A DNA stretch of 64,000 nt, from the NCBI GenBank assembly GCA_965368085.1, contig CBDULP010000001.1, forward strand, positions 124,001 through 188,000, given 5' to 3'. This document shows positions 35,123 to 43,779 of the stretch, piece by piece. The position numbers and the translations under genes are program-made. The DNA is from Peptoclostridium sp965368085 (lineage in GTDB: Bacteria > Bacillota > Clostridia > Peptostreptococcales > Peptostreptococcaceae). The notes under the pieces were generated by a model. It saw only the letters and a program-made list of their open reading frames with translations. It was not told the origin of the DNA and searched no databases. Each line of letters opens with the position of its first letter. The first letter of the stretch is position 1.

Positions 35123-35195
35123 ATCCTATCTCCATTCCCTTAAAAACTAATCCCCTTAACTTATGCACAGTTTCTCATTTAAATAATTGCTCAAC

Positions 35196-35960
35196 CTACA
35201 AATACTGCTCATTCTCATCTAAAAACTTGATGAACTTTTTCTCAGACAGTATCTCATTTGTAACAAAGTTGCCGTTTAAAAACAAGCTGTATGTCGCGAA
35301 GGGAGATGGAGCATTTTGAGCCTGCTCTGTGTCTTCAAATTCAACAAGCTTAAGCGCTACTCCCCTTTCTTTCGCAATTTCTTTTATCAAGGGTGCATAT
35401 TTGTCTGTATGTGGACATTGATTACTGTAGTAGAGTATAATACCCTGCTTATCTATCTTTCCATGCCTTGCACATTCCTTGAATTGAGGCACAGACGCAC
35501 TATCTATAAACAGTAAATATAGCAGCTCAAAATAAGGTTCAGCCGTGTCTGCCACCTTGAAGCCCTTATGTTTCAAGTACTTTGGATCAGACAAAAACGG
35601 TTTTTTCTTATGTGATGAAAGAGCCGCAATTCCAGCCTTGCCTTTTCTCTTTGCGTCCTCAATGCACTCGTCCAGAAGTTTATTTGCATGTCCTTGCCCC
35701 TTGTATTTACCCGATACCCAAAAGCAATTTATGTACATATAACCATCGGCTGTAATTGGGCACCATGCCTTTTCTGCTGGAATGTATTCAATAAATACCT
35801 TTCCGCGCACATTAAGTTTTTTAAATACCAATCCGTCCTCAAAACACTCTTTCATCCACGCCTTTTTAGACGCAACACAGGTTTCATCTTTTTTGTCGCT
35901 GATGGCGCAGCAAATATGTTCCGTATCAATATTTTGACTGTCCACACTGATTATATCCAT
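35196..35960 (-). CDS. GNAT acetyltransferase with YoaP-like C-terminal domain
   Basis: The 254-residue protein has an N-terminal GNAT fold with the acetyl-CoA loop GKYKGQGHANKLL at about residues 82-94. A C-terminal domain follows, with a thioredoxin-like YYSNQCPHTDKY segment and a FATYSLFLNG motif. This is the YoaP architecture. The ATG at 35960 follows GGGAGAAATGCA; an upstream in-frame start is rejected. Substrate unknown. Confidence 0.8.
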   Translation of the reverse strand: MDIISVDSQNIDTEHICCAISDKKDETCVASKKAWMKECFEDGLVFKKLNVRGKVFIEYIPAEKAWCPITADGYMYINCFWVSGKYKGQGHANKLLDECIEDAKRKGKAGIAALSSHKKKPFLSDPKYLKHKGFKVADTAEPYFELLYLLFIDSASVPQFKECARHGKIDKQGIILYYSNQCPHTDKYAPLIKEIAKERGVALKLVEFEDTEQAQNAPSPFATYSLFLNGNFVTNEILSEKKFIKFLDENEQYL

Positions 35961-36036
35961 TGCATTTCTCCCTGTTTTAATATTTTTTAAACGCATACAG
36001 CAAATCACCATACTCCACCGGAATCATTCAGCCATT

Positions 36037-36489
36037 CTACATATCCCTTTTTGTAAAAGCGCTTGCAAAACTCTTTGCCTTTTCCAAATCCTCATTATTT
36101 GGATGTCCCTTAGCTATTCCTCCTATGAATTTGAATATGCTGTATGTGTCGTATCCCTTACATGCAAAACTACCTTTAACATTAGCCCCTTTTGACTCTA
36201 CAAATTCTATGAGACCTTTATTATACCCCTCTTTTCCCATCCCACTTGTCGAAAATACAAATATATCTTTCCCTTTAATATCTGCACTTTCAATGGTTTT
36301 ATACAATTTTTTATGGTGCTTTCCATAATAAATTCCAGACCCGATACCAATTAAATTATACTGTTCCATCAAGCCAGTGTTCACTTCGGCTGCCCTGCAT
36401 AGCTTCGCTCCTATAGCTTCCGCCATGACCTCGGCAATTTTATAGGTGTTGTCGTGATGAACTGATTCACAAATAATTAATGTATTCAT
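36037..36489 (-). CDS. flavodoxin-like protein
   Basis: The 150-residue protein has the flavodoxin layout: an N-terminal phosphate-binding loop in SVHHDNTYKIAE, GIGSGIYYGKHH in the middle, and FSTSGMGKEGYNK before the C-terminal helices. It carries FMN in low-potential electron transfer. The phosphate loop (SVHHDNT) is like those of the menaquinone-independent and FldA-like short flavodoxins. GGAGGGAAAAAT precedes the ATG, and a good promoter lies at 36556-36584. It is the last accessory gene before rsmE. Confidence 0.85.
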   Translation of the reverse strand: MNTLIICESVHHDNTYKIAEVMAEAIGAKLCRAAEVNTGLMEQYNLIGIGSGIYYGKHHKKLYKTIESADIKGKDIFVFSTSGMGKEGYNKGLIEFVESKGANVKGSFACKGYDTYSIFKFIGGIAKGHPNNEDLEKAKSFASAFTKRDM

Positions 36490-36555
36490 ATTTTTCCCTC
36501 CAGTAATTCCTATATATACCTTTTTCTTACATATTGCTTTTCAACCCTTCTATTC

Positions 36556-36584
36556 ATTATATTCCTTTACAATAATTCTCTCAA
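36556..36584 (-). promoter_or_regulatory. sigma-A promoter of the flavodoxin gene
   Basis: On the minus strand, TTGAGA and TATAAT are separated by 17 bases. Confidence 0.75.
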
Positions 36585-36657
36585 CTGGAAATATAATTAC
36601 ATATAGTTATGCCCTTCCATCCTCCTAATAAGCACCTTTTATTTTTCAAAGACAAAA

Positions 36658-36682
36658 AAAGACCTGTATAATACAGATCTTT
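36658..36682 (-). terminator. terminator downstream of rsmE and the foldback
   Basis: An 11-bp stem (36658-36668 with 36672-36682), with one U-G wobble in the minus-strand RNA, is followed by a T-run. It ends transcription coming from prmA-rsmE through the foldback. Confidence 0.85.
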
Positions 36683-36737
36683 CTCTTTAATCTTTTAAAA
36701 CCTCATTCATATTCAACTTTTCAATCATTACACAAAA

Positions 36738-36929
36738 GGAATCCAGATGGAATGGCTAGGCCGATTTTATGGAGTTTTGCAAGCTTTCTTATCGAAATGC
36801 ACGGCTAGATTCTCTGGAGTTTTGGACTGTCTGAACACAGTAAGTTTCCAAAATTCCCGAATCCGGCGTGCGTGAGATATTAGAAAGGTCAAAACGTAAG
36901 ATTATCGGCCGTTTATTCCTCTGGATTCC
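36738..36929. repeat. 192-bp foldback element (near-complete inverted repeat)
   Basis: The ends are GGAATCCAGA(T)GGAAT at 36738-36753 and its complement at 36915-36929. Further pairs run inward: GGCCGAT (36759-36765) with ATCGGCC (36904-36910), GTTTTG with CAAAAC, CTTTCT with AGAAAG, GATTC with GAATC, and TTTTGGA with TCCAAAA. The tip is near CTGTCTGAACACAG at 36827-36840. Both arms align along almost their whole length with some mismatches. It has no ORF. It could be a MITE-like remnant or a structured RNA in the rsmE 3' region. Confidence 0.8.
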
Positions 36930-36964
36930 CTTATTTCAGTTATTTTATTTTGTTCAATATTGTT

Positions 36965-37717
36965 CTACCCTAAATCCGCCAGCTCATAAAGGACTATCGC
37001 CGCGCTCACTATCGAAGCGGTCTCCGTCCTAAGTATCCTCTTTCCAAGTGTCACAGGAATTACCCCGTTTTCAGAAAGCATATGTATTTCTTCCTCTTCA
37101 AATCCGCCTTCAGGCCCTATGAAAATGCCAACACTCTTGGCATCAGTTCCCTTATTCCTCAAAACCTGCTTTATTCCAACAGCAGATTCATTCTCATAAG
37201 GCACTATATTAAGCTCATTCCTTTTGATATCATCCATGGCGTCCTTAAGCTTCATTGCAACTTCAAGCTCAGGAATAACCCCTCTTTTGCTCTGCTTTGC
37301 AGCCGAGTGGATTATCTTTTCCCATCTTTCAGACTTCTTCTCTTCCTTTTGGGAACTAAGCTTTACAACGGTCCTCTCTGTTATCACAGGAACTATCCTG
37401 CTCACACCCACCTCTGTCAGCTTTTGAACTATGAGCTCGAATTTTTGGGCCTTTGGAAGGCCCTGATATATTGTAACTTTCACAGGTGATTCCCTGTTCA
37501 CATCTATTTCGCCCTTTATCGCAAGGTCCACACTGCTTTTTGAAACGCCCTCGATCTCGCACAAGAACTCCCTGTTCTTTCCATTGCAGATCTCTACCTC
37601 GTCTCCCTCTTTAAGCCTCAACACTTTGGCTATGTGCTTCACATCCTCGCTGTCGGTTATTACGCACTTTCCCGCAGCCTCATCCATGTCATTTTCAAGT
37701 ACAAAAAATCTATCCAC
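36965..37717 (-). CDS. rsmE: 16S rRNA (uracil1498-N3)-methyltransferase RsmE
   Basis: The 250-residue SPOUT-family enzyme has the N-terminal PUA-like segment and the C-terminal knot motifs FIGPEGGFEEEEI and LGKRILRTETA, which bind S-adenosylmethionine. It methylates U1498 of 16S rRNA. The start is GTG with AGGGTGAG upstream, two bases after the prmA stop. Confidence 0.95.
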   Translation of the reverse strand: MDRFFVLENDMDEAAGKCVITDSEDVKHIAKVLRLKEGDEVEICNGKNREFLCEIEGVSKSSVDLAIKGEIDVNRESPVKVTIYQGLPKAQKFELIVQKLTEVGVSRIVPVITERTVVKLSSQKEEKKSERWEKIIHSAAKQSKRGVIPELEVAMKLKDAMDDIKRNELNIVPYENESAVGIKQVLRNKGTDAKSVGIFIGPEGGFEEEEIHMLSENGVIPVTLGKRILRTETASIVSAAIVLYELADLG

Positions 37718-37719
37718 TG

Positions 37720-38661
37720 TTACTCACCCTTTTTAGAAGTTATAGCAGCCCACTCGCCCATTTTCTGCACTTTTAAAATTTCAAATCCATTCTCCTCAAG
37801 AGCCGCCTTCACATCGTCGATCTTGGCATGTATTATGCCAGAAGATATGAATATTCCACCTTCTTTAAGGGAGCCTCCAACAGTCTTTGAAAGAAGCATT
37901 ATTATGTCCGCTATTATATTTGCAACTATTACATCGGCCTTCTCAGACACAACGTCCATAAGGTTTCCTTCCCTGAATTCCAGAGTTTGTGTAACATTGT
38001 TAAGCTCTGCATTTTCCTTTGAAACCGTCACTGCAACGGGGTCAAGGTCCACACCTATTACTTTTTTAGCTCCAAGCTTTGCAGCAGCTATCGAAAGTAT
38101 TCCGCTTCCGCATCCTATGTCAAATACAGTGCTGTCCGGGCTTAGAGTTTCTTCAAGCTCCAGTATGCACATTCTTGTAGTCTCGTGAGTTCCTGTTCCA
38201 AAAGCCATTCCCGGGTCAAGCTCTATTACCATCTCGCCCTCGGCCTTCTCGTATTCTTCCCATGTAGGTTTTATAACTATGTTTTTGCTGACCTTTGTGG
38301 GCTTGTAGTATTTCTTCCACTCTGTCGCCCACTCGCTGTCGTCAACCTGGCTAACGTCTACAGTTCCCTCTCCTATGTCAAGCCCATAGCTTGGAAGAAG
38401 TTTAATCTTTTCCCTTATCATTTCCAGTTCAGAAACCAAGTTCTTTTCTTCTGAAAGATAGGCTTTTATGATTACCCCCTCATAACCCGTATCAAACATG
38501 TTTTCATCTACATAGTCCCAGCTGTTTTCTTCCTTTTCCAAAAACACAAAATCATTAGGATCTTCTATAACTATCCCGCCGACCTCGGCCTCGTACAATA
38601 TGCTTGTTACAGCCTCCACAGCTTCTGTAGTGGTTTTGATTGTTATTTCAGTCCATTTCAT
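37720..38661 (-). CDS. prmA: ribosomal protein L11 methyltransferase
   Basis: The 313-residue protein has the PrmA N-terminal substrate domain, DPGMAFGTGTHETT, and the SAM site VFDIGCGSGILSIAAAKLG. It methylates ribosomal protein L11. GGGAGGAAT precedes the ATG at rather long spacing. It is first in the prmA-rsmE operon and is set apart from dnaJ by a terminator and a new promoter. Confidence 0.95.
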   Translation of the reverse strand: MKWTEITIKTTTEAVEAVTSILYEAEVGGIVIEDPNDFVFLEKEENSWDYVDENMFDTGYEGVIIKAYLSEEKNLVSELEMIREKIKLLPSYGLDIGEGTVDVSQVDDSEWATEWKKYYKPTKVSKNIVIKPTWEEYEKAEGEMVIELDPGMAFGTGTHETTRMCILELEETLSPDSTVFDIGCGSGILSIAAAKLGAKKVIGVDLDPVAVTVSKENAELNNVTQTLEFREGNLMDVVSEKADVIVANIIADIIMLLSKTVGGSLKEGGIFISSGIIHAKIDDVKAALEENGFEILKVQKMGEWAAITSKKGE

Positions 38662-38788
38662 AAAAGTTTATTCCTCCCAAAAGTTTTTTTGGTTCAAACC
38701 GATGCGCATATCCTAATAAACAACCAGTCTGTTTCGCGCAGCATATCACCGCACATTACCTGATCATCCATTTTCACATGCCCTATCC

Positions 38789-38817
38789 ATTATATATCAT
38801 TAGAACCCTTTTTTCCA
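38789..38817 (-). promoter_or_regulatory. sigma-A promoter of prmA-rsmE
   Basis: On the minus strand, TGGAAA and TATAAT are separated by 17 bases, about 130 bases before the prmA start. Confidence 0.55.
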
Positions 38818-38891
38818 GCTTCTTGTCTTAACAAAAAATTTAGATATCAACCTTTTTCTAAAGCCACTCAGTCCAAAAAAACAAAACAAGA

Positions 38892-38922
38892 AAATAGAAC
38901 TTTCATAATGAAAGTTCTATTT
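38892..38922 (-). terminator. terminator at the end of the heat-shock operon
   Basis: A 13-bp stem (38892-38904 with 38910-38922) is followed on the minus strand by a T-rich tail. Its 5' arm includes the dnaJ stop codon (38917-38919). Confidence 0.88.
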
Positions 38923-40062
38923 AAGCATATCTTTTACCTTTTTGAAAAAGCTGCTTTTTTGCTCGTGCACATCTTCGCCGCTTTCCTTTGCAAATTCTTT
39001 CAGTATTGACTTTTGCTTGTCTGAAAGGTTTTTAGGAACCTCGACAACAACTTTTACATACTGGTCGCCCCTTGCTCCGCTTCTAAGATGAGCTATACCC
39101 TTTCCTCTTAGTCTGAATACAGTTCCAGACTGAGTTCCTTCCGCTATCTTGTACTTGACCTTGCCATCGAGAGTAGGAACTTCTATCTCGTCGCCAAGAG
39201 CCGCCTGTGCAAATGTTATCGGAATATCGTAATATATGTCGTAGCCATCCCTTTGGAAAAGTGTATGCGGCTCAACTGAAATCACAACGTAAAGATCTCC
39301 CCTCGGGCCTCCGCGAACTCCTGGTTCTCCTTCTCCCGAAAGCTTTATAACCGATCCCTTGTCAACCCCTGCAGGTATCTTTATAGAAATTTTCTTTGTC
39401 TTTTTGACTTTTCCGCTTCCCTTGCACGTCTGACAAGGCTCTTCAACTATTGTCCCTTCTCCAGAGCATGTCCCGCATGTAGAAACATTGACCATGCTTC
39501 CAAACATAGTCTGTCTGGCCTGTCTTATTTCGCCGGTTCCGCCACATGTAGGGCACGTCTTTCTCGAAGTTCCAGGCTTTGCTCCTGTTCCAGAACAAGT
39601 CTCGCAGTCTTCGTGCCTTTCTACTGTGACTTCTCTTTCGACTCCAAATGCAGCCTCTTCGAATTTTATGTTGACTCCATATTTTATGTCTCTTCCCTTT
39701 TGAGGCGCAGTACGGCTTCTTCTCGCTCCGCCGCCAAATCCTCCGCCGAACATATCTCCAAATATGTCTCCAAATCCTCCGCCGAATATGTCTTCAAATC
39801 CAGAGAATCCTCCGCCAAATCCGCCTTGAGCGCTTCCGTCTACTCCCGCATGCCCGAACTGGTCGTACGCCCTCTTCTTTTGAGGATCCGAAAGTATCTG
39901 GTATGCCTCGTTGATTTCCTTGAACTTTTCCTCCGATTCCTCGTTGCCGGAGTTCTTGTCAGGATGGTGTTTCATTGCGAGTTTTCTGTATGCTTTTTTT
40001 ATTTCCCTCTCGTCTGCATCTCGCGAAACTCCCAGTGTTTCATAATAGTCCCTCTTACTCAA
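38917..40062 (-). CDS. dnaJ: chaperone DnaJ
   Basis: The 381-residue protein is a full-length type I DnaJ. It has the J domain with HHPDKN, a Gly/Phe-rich linker with many FGGG repeats, four CxxCxGxG zinc motifs (CETCSGTG, CPTCGGTG, CGTCSGEG, CQTCKGSG) and the C-terminal substrate domain. It stimulates DnaK ATPase activity. The start is TTG at 40062 after GGCGGTGAG; an in-frame ATG upstream adds an unrelated peptide. Confidence 0.97.
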   Translation of the reverse strand: MSKRDYYETLGVSRDADEREIKKAYRKLAMKHHPDKNSGNEESEEKFKEINEAYQILSDPQKKRAYDQFGHAGVDGSAQGGFGGGFSGFEDIFGGGFGDIFGDMFGGGFGGGARRSRTAPQKGRDIKYGVNIKFEEAAFGVEREVTVERHEDCETCSGTGAKPGTSRKTCPTCGGTGEIRQARQTMFGSMVNVSTCGTCSGEGTIVEEPCQTCKGSGKVKKTKKISIKIPAGVDKGSVIKLSGEGEPGVRGGPRGDLYVVISVEPHTLFQRDGYDIYYDIPITFAQAALGDEIEVPTLDGKVKYKIAEGTQSGTVFRLRGKGIAHLRSGARGDQYVKVVVEVPKNLSDKQKSILKEFAKESGEDVHEQKSSFFKKVKDMLK

Positions 40063-40154
40063 GCTCTCACCGCCTTGCCAAAATAATGGCTTGCGGAATA
40101 TCCACAAGCCATTTTTATGTTATCATTTTTGCTGCTGTCTTTATATTAATGTTA

Positions 40155-42002
40155 TTACTTGTCTTCGTCAACTACCTCGTAGTCAGCATCCACAACGTCG
40201 TCTTGAGGAGCTTCATGTGAAGCTTCTCCCTGTCCTTGCTGCGCCTGCTGAGCTTTCGCAGCTTCTTCGTACATTTTTTGAGATATTGGATGCATCTTTT
40301 CCATAAGCTCGTCTATGGCTTTTCTTATGTCCTCTGCTGAAGATTCAGAGTTGTCCTTAACCGTTCTAACGTGTGCTATTGCATCTTCAACGGCCTTTTT
40401 GTCTTCCGCTGAAACCTTGTCTCCAAGCTCTCCCAGTGTCTTTTCAGTCTGGTACGCAGTAGTCTCGGCGTGGTTTACAGCCTCTATTCTTTCTTTTATT
40501 TCCTTGTCCTTGGCAGCGTTCATTTCAGCCTCTTTTACTTTTCTGTCTATCTCTTCCTCAGAAAGGTTAGTAGAAGAAGTTATTGTTATGGCCTGCTGCT
40601 TTCCTGTTCCGAGGTCTTTTGCTGTAACGTGCGCTATTCCGTTTGCATCTATGTCGAATGTAACCTCTATTTGAGGAATTCCCCTTGGAGCCGGTGGAAT
40701 GTCTGAAAGCTGGAATCTTCCAAGAGTCACGTTGTCGCTTGCCATTGATCTTTCACCTTGAAGCACGTGTATGTCGACTGCAGTCTGGTTGTCAGCGGCA
40801 GTAGAGAATACCTGTGATTTCTTTGTTGGTATTGTAGTGTTTCTCTCTATAAGCTTTGTCATTACGCTTCCAAGAGTCTCTATACCAAGTGAAAGTGGAG
40901 TTACGTCAAGAAGAAGAAGATCCTGCTTAACCTCTCCGCCAAGAATACCTCCCTGTATTGCAGCTCCAACCGCAACACACTCGTCAGGGTTTATTCCCTT
41001 GTCAGGTTCAGTTCCTATGAATTTCTTTATTCCATCTTGAACAGCCGGTATACGCGTTGATCCTCCAACAAGCAGAACCTTGTCAAGTTCTGATGGGTTT
41101 ATTCCCGCATCCTTAAGAGCGTTTCTTGTAGGCTCCATAGTTCTTTCCACAAGGTCTGCAGTAAGCTCGTCGAATTTAGCTCTTGTTATGTCCATGTTAA
41201 GGTGCTTTGGTCCTGTGTTTGTAGCTGTTATGAACGGAAGGTTCACATTGGTAGTCATTACGCTTGAAAGCTCTTTTTTAGCCTTTTCAGCAGCTTCTCT
41301 TATTCTTTGAAGACTCATCTTGTCTTGTCTAAGGTCAACACCTTCAGCCTTTTGGAATTCTTCAGCCATGTAGTCAACAAGCCTTTGGTCGAAGTCGTCT
41401 CCTCCAAGGTGGTTGTTTCCGCTTGTAGCAAGAACCTCTATGGCTCCGTCTCCTATTTCAAGTATCGAAACGTCGAAAGTACCTCCACCAAGGTCGAATA
41501 CTAGTATTCTTTGCTCTTTGTCAGCCTTGTCCAGTCCGTATGCAAGAGCTGCCGCAGTAGGCTCGTTTATTATTCTCTTTACGTTAAGACCAGCTATTCT
41601 TCCAGCATCCTTTGTTGCCTGTCTTTGAGCATCTGTAAAATATGCTGGAACAGTTATAACAGCGTCAGAAACAGTTTCTCCAAGGTAGCTTTCGGCATCT
41701 GCCTTAAGTTTTTGAAGCACCATTGCAGATATCTCCTGTGGAGTGTAGCCCTTAGCATCTATGTCAACCTTGTAGTCTCTTCCCATTTCTCTTTTTATAG
41801 ACATTATTGTTCTTTCAGGGTTTGTAACCGCCTGTCTTTTAGCTGGCTCTCCAACTATCTTTTCTCCATCCTTGCTGAACGCAACAACCGAAGGTGTAGT
41901 TCTCATACCTTCTGCGTTAGTTATTACAACCGGGTCTCCACCCTCGATCACGGCAACGCATGAGTTTGTTGTTCCCAAGTCAATTCCTATTATTTTTCCC
42001 AT
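40155..42002 (-). CDS. dnaK: molecular chaperone DnaK (Hsp70)
   Basis: The 615-residue protein starts with KIIGIDLGTTNSCVAV and has the phosphate motif VFDLGGGTFDVS, the linker LLLDVTPLSLGIETLG, and a substrate domain with a Gln/Gly-rich lid ending in VVDADYEVVDEDK. CAGGAGG precedes the ATG. It is the third gene of the hrcA operon. Confidence 0.98.
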   Translation of the reverse strand: MGKIIGIDLGTTNSCVAVIEGGDPVVITNAEGMRTTPSVVAFSKDGEKIVGEPAKRQAVTNPERTIMSIKREMGRDYKVDIDAKGYTPQEISAMVLQKLKADAESYLGETVSDAVITVPAYFTDAQRQATKDAGRIAGLNVKRIINEPTAAALAYGLDKADKEQRILVFDLGGGTFDVSILEIGDGAIEVLATSGNNHLGGDDFDQRLVDYMAEEFQKAEGVDLRQDKMSLQRIREAAEKAKKELSSVMTTNVNLPFITATNTGPKHLNMDITRAKFDELTADLVERTMEPTRNALKDAGINPSELDKVLLVGGSTRIPAVQDGIKKFIGTEPDKGINPDECVAVGAAIQGGILGGEVKQDLLLLDVTPLSLGIETLGSVMTKLIERNTTIPTKKSQVFSTAADNQTAVDIHVLQGERSMASDNVTLGRFQLSDIPPAPRGIPQIEVTFDIDANGIAHVTAKDLGTGKQQAITITSSTNLSEEEIDRKVKEAEMNAAKDKEIKERIEAVNHAETTAYQTEKTLGELGDKVSAEDKKAVEDAIAHVRTVKDNSESSAEDIRKAIDELMEKMHPISQKMYEEAAKAQQAQQGQGEASHEAPQDDVVDADYEVVDEDK

Positions 42003-42069
42003 TTGTATATACCTCCTGTTTAATTGTAAAAATTATAATTTTATTAATCATAGCAAGATATATTGCTGC

Positions 42070-42609
42070 TTATTTTGAAACCTTCACCATTGAAGGTCTT
42101 ATCACTTTTTCTGAAAGCTTGTATCCCTTTTGGAAGACTTCCACTATCTTTTCAGATTCCACGCCTTCCACATCCTCCTGCATTACAGCATGGTGGAAAT
42201 TAGGGTCAAAATCGCATCCCTCGTCGCATATCCTCTCAAGTCCAAATTTTCCAAGAGAATCTATAAGCTGTTTTTGAACAAGCTCTACTCCGCTGAATAT
42301 CGAACTTTCCTTTTCATCTTCATTACATGAATCAAGAGCCCTTTCCAGGTTGTCTATGACAGGAAGCAACTCCGTCATTATTTTTTCATTTGCAAATATG
42401 GATATTTGCTCCTTTTCCTTTTCAACCCTTCTCTTGTAGTTTATAAAGTCAGCCTGAAGCCTTTGAAGTGAAGACTTAAGCTCCTCTATTTCTTTTGTAA
42501 GGGCATCCGATGAATTTTCTAATTCCTCTTTTTCCTCATATGATTTGATTATATCATCCTCAGTCTCCATTGATGAGCCGTCGTTTTCCATATCCATTTT
42601 TTCGTCCAA
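42070..42609 (-). CDS. grpE: nucleotide exchange factor GrpE
   Basis: The product of about 179 residues has an acidic, coiled-coil N-terminal region and the GrpE core (LQADFINYKRRVEKEK ... NPDFHHAV-like FDPNFHHAVMQ). It speeds ADP release from DnaK. The start is uncertain: AAGGGGTG best serves a TTG at 42609, while a GTG at 42618 overlaps it. It begins 12 bases after hrcA. Confidence 0.95.
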   Translation of the reverse strand: MDEKMDMENDGSSMETEDDIIKSYEEKEELENSSDALTKEIEELKSSLQRLQADFINYKRRVEKEKEQISIFANEKIMTELLPVIDNLERALDSCNEDEKESSIFSGVELVQKQLIDSLGKFGLERICDEGCDFDPNFHHAVMQEDVEGVESEKIVEVFQKGYKLSEKVIRPSMVKVSK

Positions 42610-42621
42610 GCTATTCACCCC

Positions 42622-43653
42622 TTAAAAATTATTTTCTATAAAATCATTCAAGCCATCTGATATATAGCTCATTATCGAAAACACTTTTGAATAGTTCATC
42701 CTTGTAGGCCCTATTATACCTATCTTGCCTATGGTCTTGCCGTTTAAAGTATACGTCGCAGTCAAAAGACTGCACTCTTTTGCAATATCGCAGGCATTCT
42801 TATTCCCTATGACTATGTTTATATTACCCTTTAATATGCCCTCACAGTTTAGCATATCTATAACAGGCCTTTTTTCATGCATCATGTCCAAAAACGCCTT
42901 TGCCTTTGATATGTCGCTGAATTCAGGAAACTGGAATATGTTTGTTACACCGTCAGAAAGCACCTCGCTGTCTTCAAGCGTAAGCATATTTGAGTGCATA
43001 AGCTCGAACACCTCGTCTATAAGGGCGCTGTATTCGTGTATCTGGCTTTTCACATAGAGTGCGAACTTGCTCCCCATATCTATTATGCTCTTGCCCGAAA
43101 GCTTTTCGTTAAGTATTTTTGATATTATGCTCAGTTTGTCCTGGCTGACTACTGTCCTTGTGTTTATTGTAAGGTTCCTTATCAGTCCGTTATCCATAAC
43201 AAGTATTACAAGCACTGTATTTTGATTCACTTGCACAAGCTGTATGTTTCTAAGTATGCTCTCCTTTATCTTGGGAGTCACCGCAATCGAGGTATATCTC
43301 GTAAAGCTGGACATGAGTTTTAGCGCCTCGTCCAGTATGTTTTGAAGCTCGCCATAACCTTTTAGAGAATCATCTATTATCTTTTTGTGCTCACTGTCTA
43401 TGCGGTTCTTTTGCATCATATTCTCGACATAGAGCCTGTATCCCTTTTCCGTGGGAATTCTTCCCGCTGAAGTATGGGGCTGCGTAAGATATCCCAAATC
43501 CTCAAGGTCAGACATTTCATTTCTTATCGTAGCGGCGCTTATTCCAAGGTCATGTTTTTTTGAAAGAGTCCTCGAACCTAGCGGCTCCGCCACAAATATA
43601 TAGTCCCTTATTATGGCTTCAAGTATTTTCATTTTTCTGTCTGTCAAATCCAT
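42622..43653 (-). CDS. hrcA: heat-inducible transcription repressor HrcA
   Basis: The 343-residue repressor has an N-terminal winged helix (LGISAATIRNEMSDLEDLGYL) and the HrcA C-terminal domain. It binds the CIRCE element, found 47 bases upstream, and so controls its own operon hrcA-grpE-dnaK-dnaJ. GroE aids its folding in other species. Confidence 0.97.
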   Translation of the reverse strand: MDLTDRKMKILEAIIRDYIFVAEPLGSRTLSKKHDLGISAATIRNEMSDLEDLGYLTQPHTSAGRIPTEKGYRLYVENMMQKNRIDSEHKKIIDDSLKGYGELQNILDEALKLMSSFTRYTSIAVTPKIKESILRNIQLVQVNQNTVLVILVMDNGLIRNLTINTRTVVSQDKLSIISKILNEKLSGKSIIDMGSKFALYVKSQIHEYSALIDEVFELMHSNMLTLEDSEVLSDGVTNIFQFPEFSDISKAKAFLDMMHEKRPVIDMLNCEGILKGNINIVIGNKNACDIAKECSLLTATYTLNGKTIGKIGIIGPTRMNYSKVFSIMSYISDGLNDFIENNF

Positions 43654-43699
43654 ATAATAACACCCCTAATTAGATAACCAACATTAAGGATACTCTCTG

Positions 43700-43726
43700 T
43701 TAGCACTCTTTGCCTTCGAGTGCTAA
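43700..43726. promoter_or_regulatory. CIRCE operator for HrcA
   Basis: TTAGCACTC and GAGTGCTAA are separated by nine bases, an exact consensus match. It lies just downstream of the -10 box of the hrcA promoter. Confidence 0.98.
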
Positions 43727-43739
43727 CCACTTCTTTTTT

Positions 43740-43768
43740 AAAATATCACTATTATTTTTTTTTGTCAA
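43740..43768 (-). promoter_or_regulatory. sigma-A promoter of the hrcA heat-shock operon
   Basis: On the minus strand, TTGACA and TATTTT are separated by 17 bases. CIRCE follows at the expected position. Confidence 0.9.
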
Positions 43769-43779
43769 GTTGCTTGAGC

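Larger units (their letters stand above)
36490..36964. other. 475-base noncoding stretch between flavodoxin gene and rsmE
   Basis: It holds the flavodoxin promoter, the terminator at 36658-36682 and the foldback element at 36738-36929, listed separately. I see no open reading frame with a ribosome-binding site. Confidence 0.7.

Noticed and set aside
36490..36964. Insertion sequence at the boundary of the accessory segment
   Set aside because: No transposase-like reading frame is present; only the foldback is seen.
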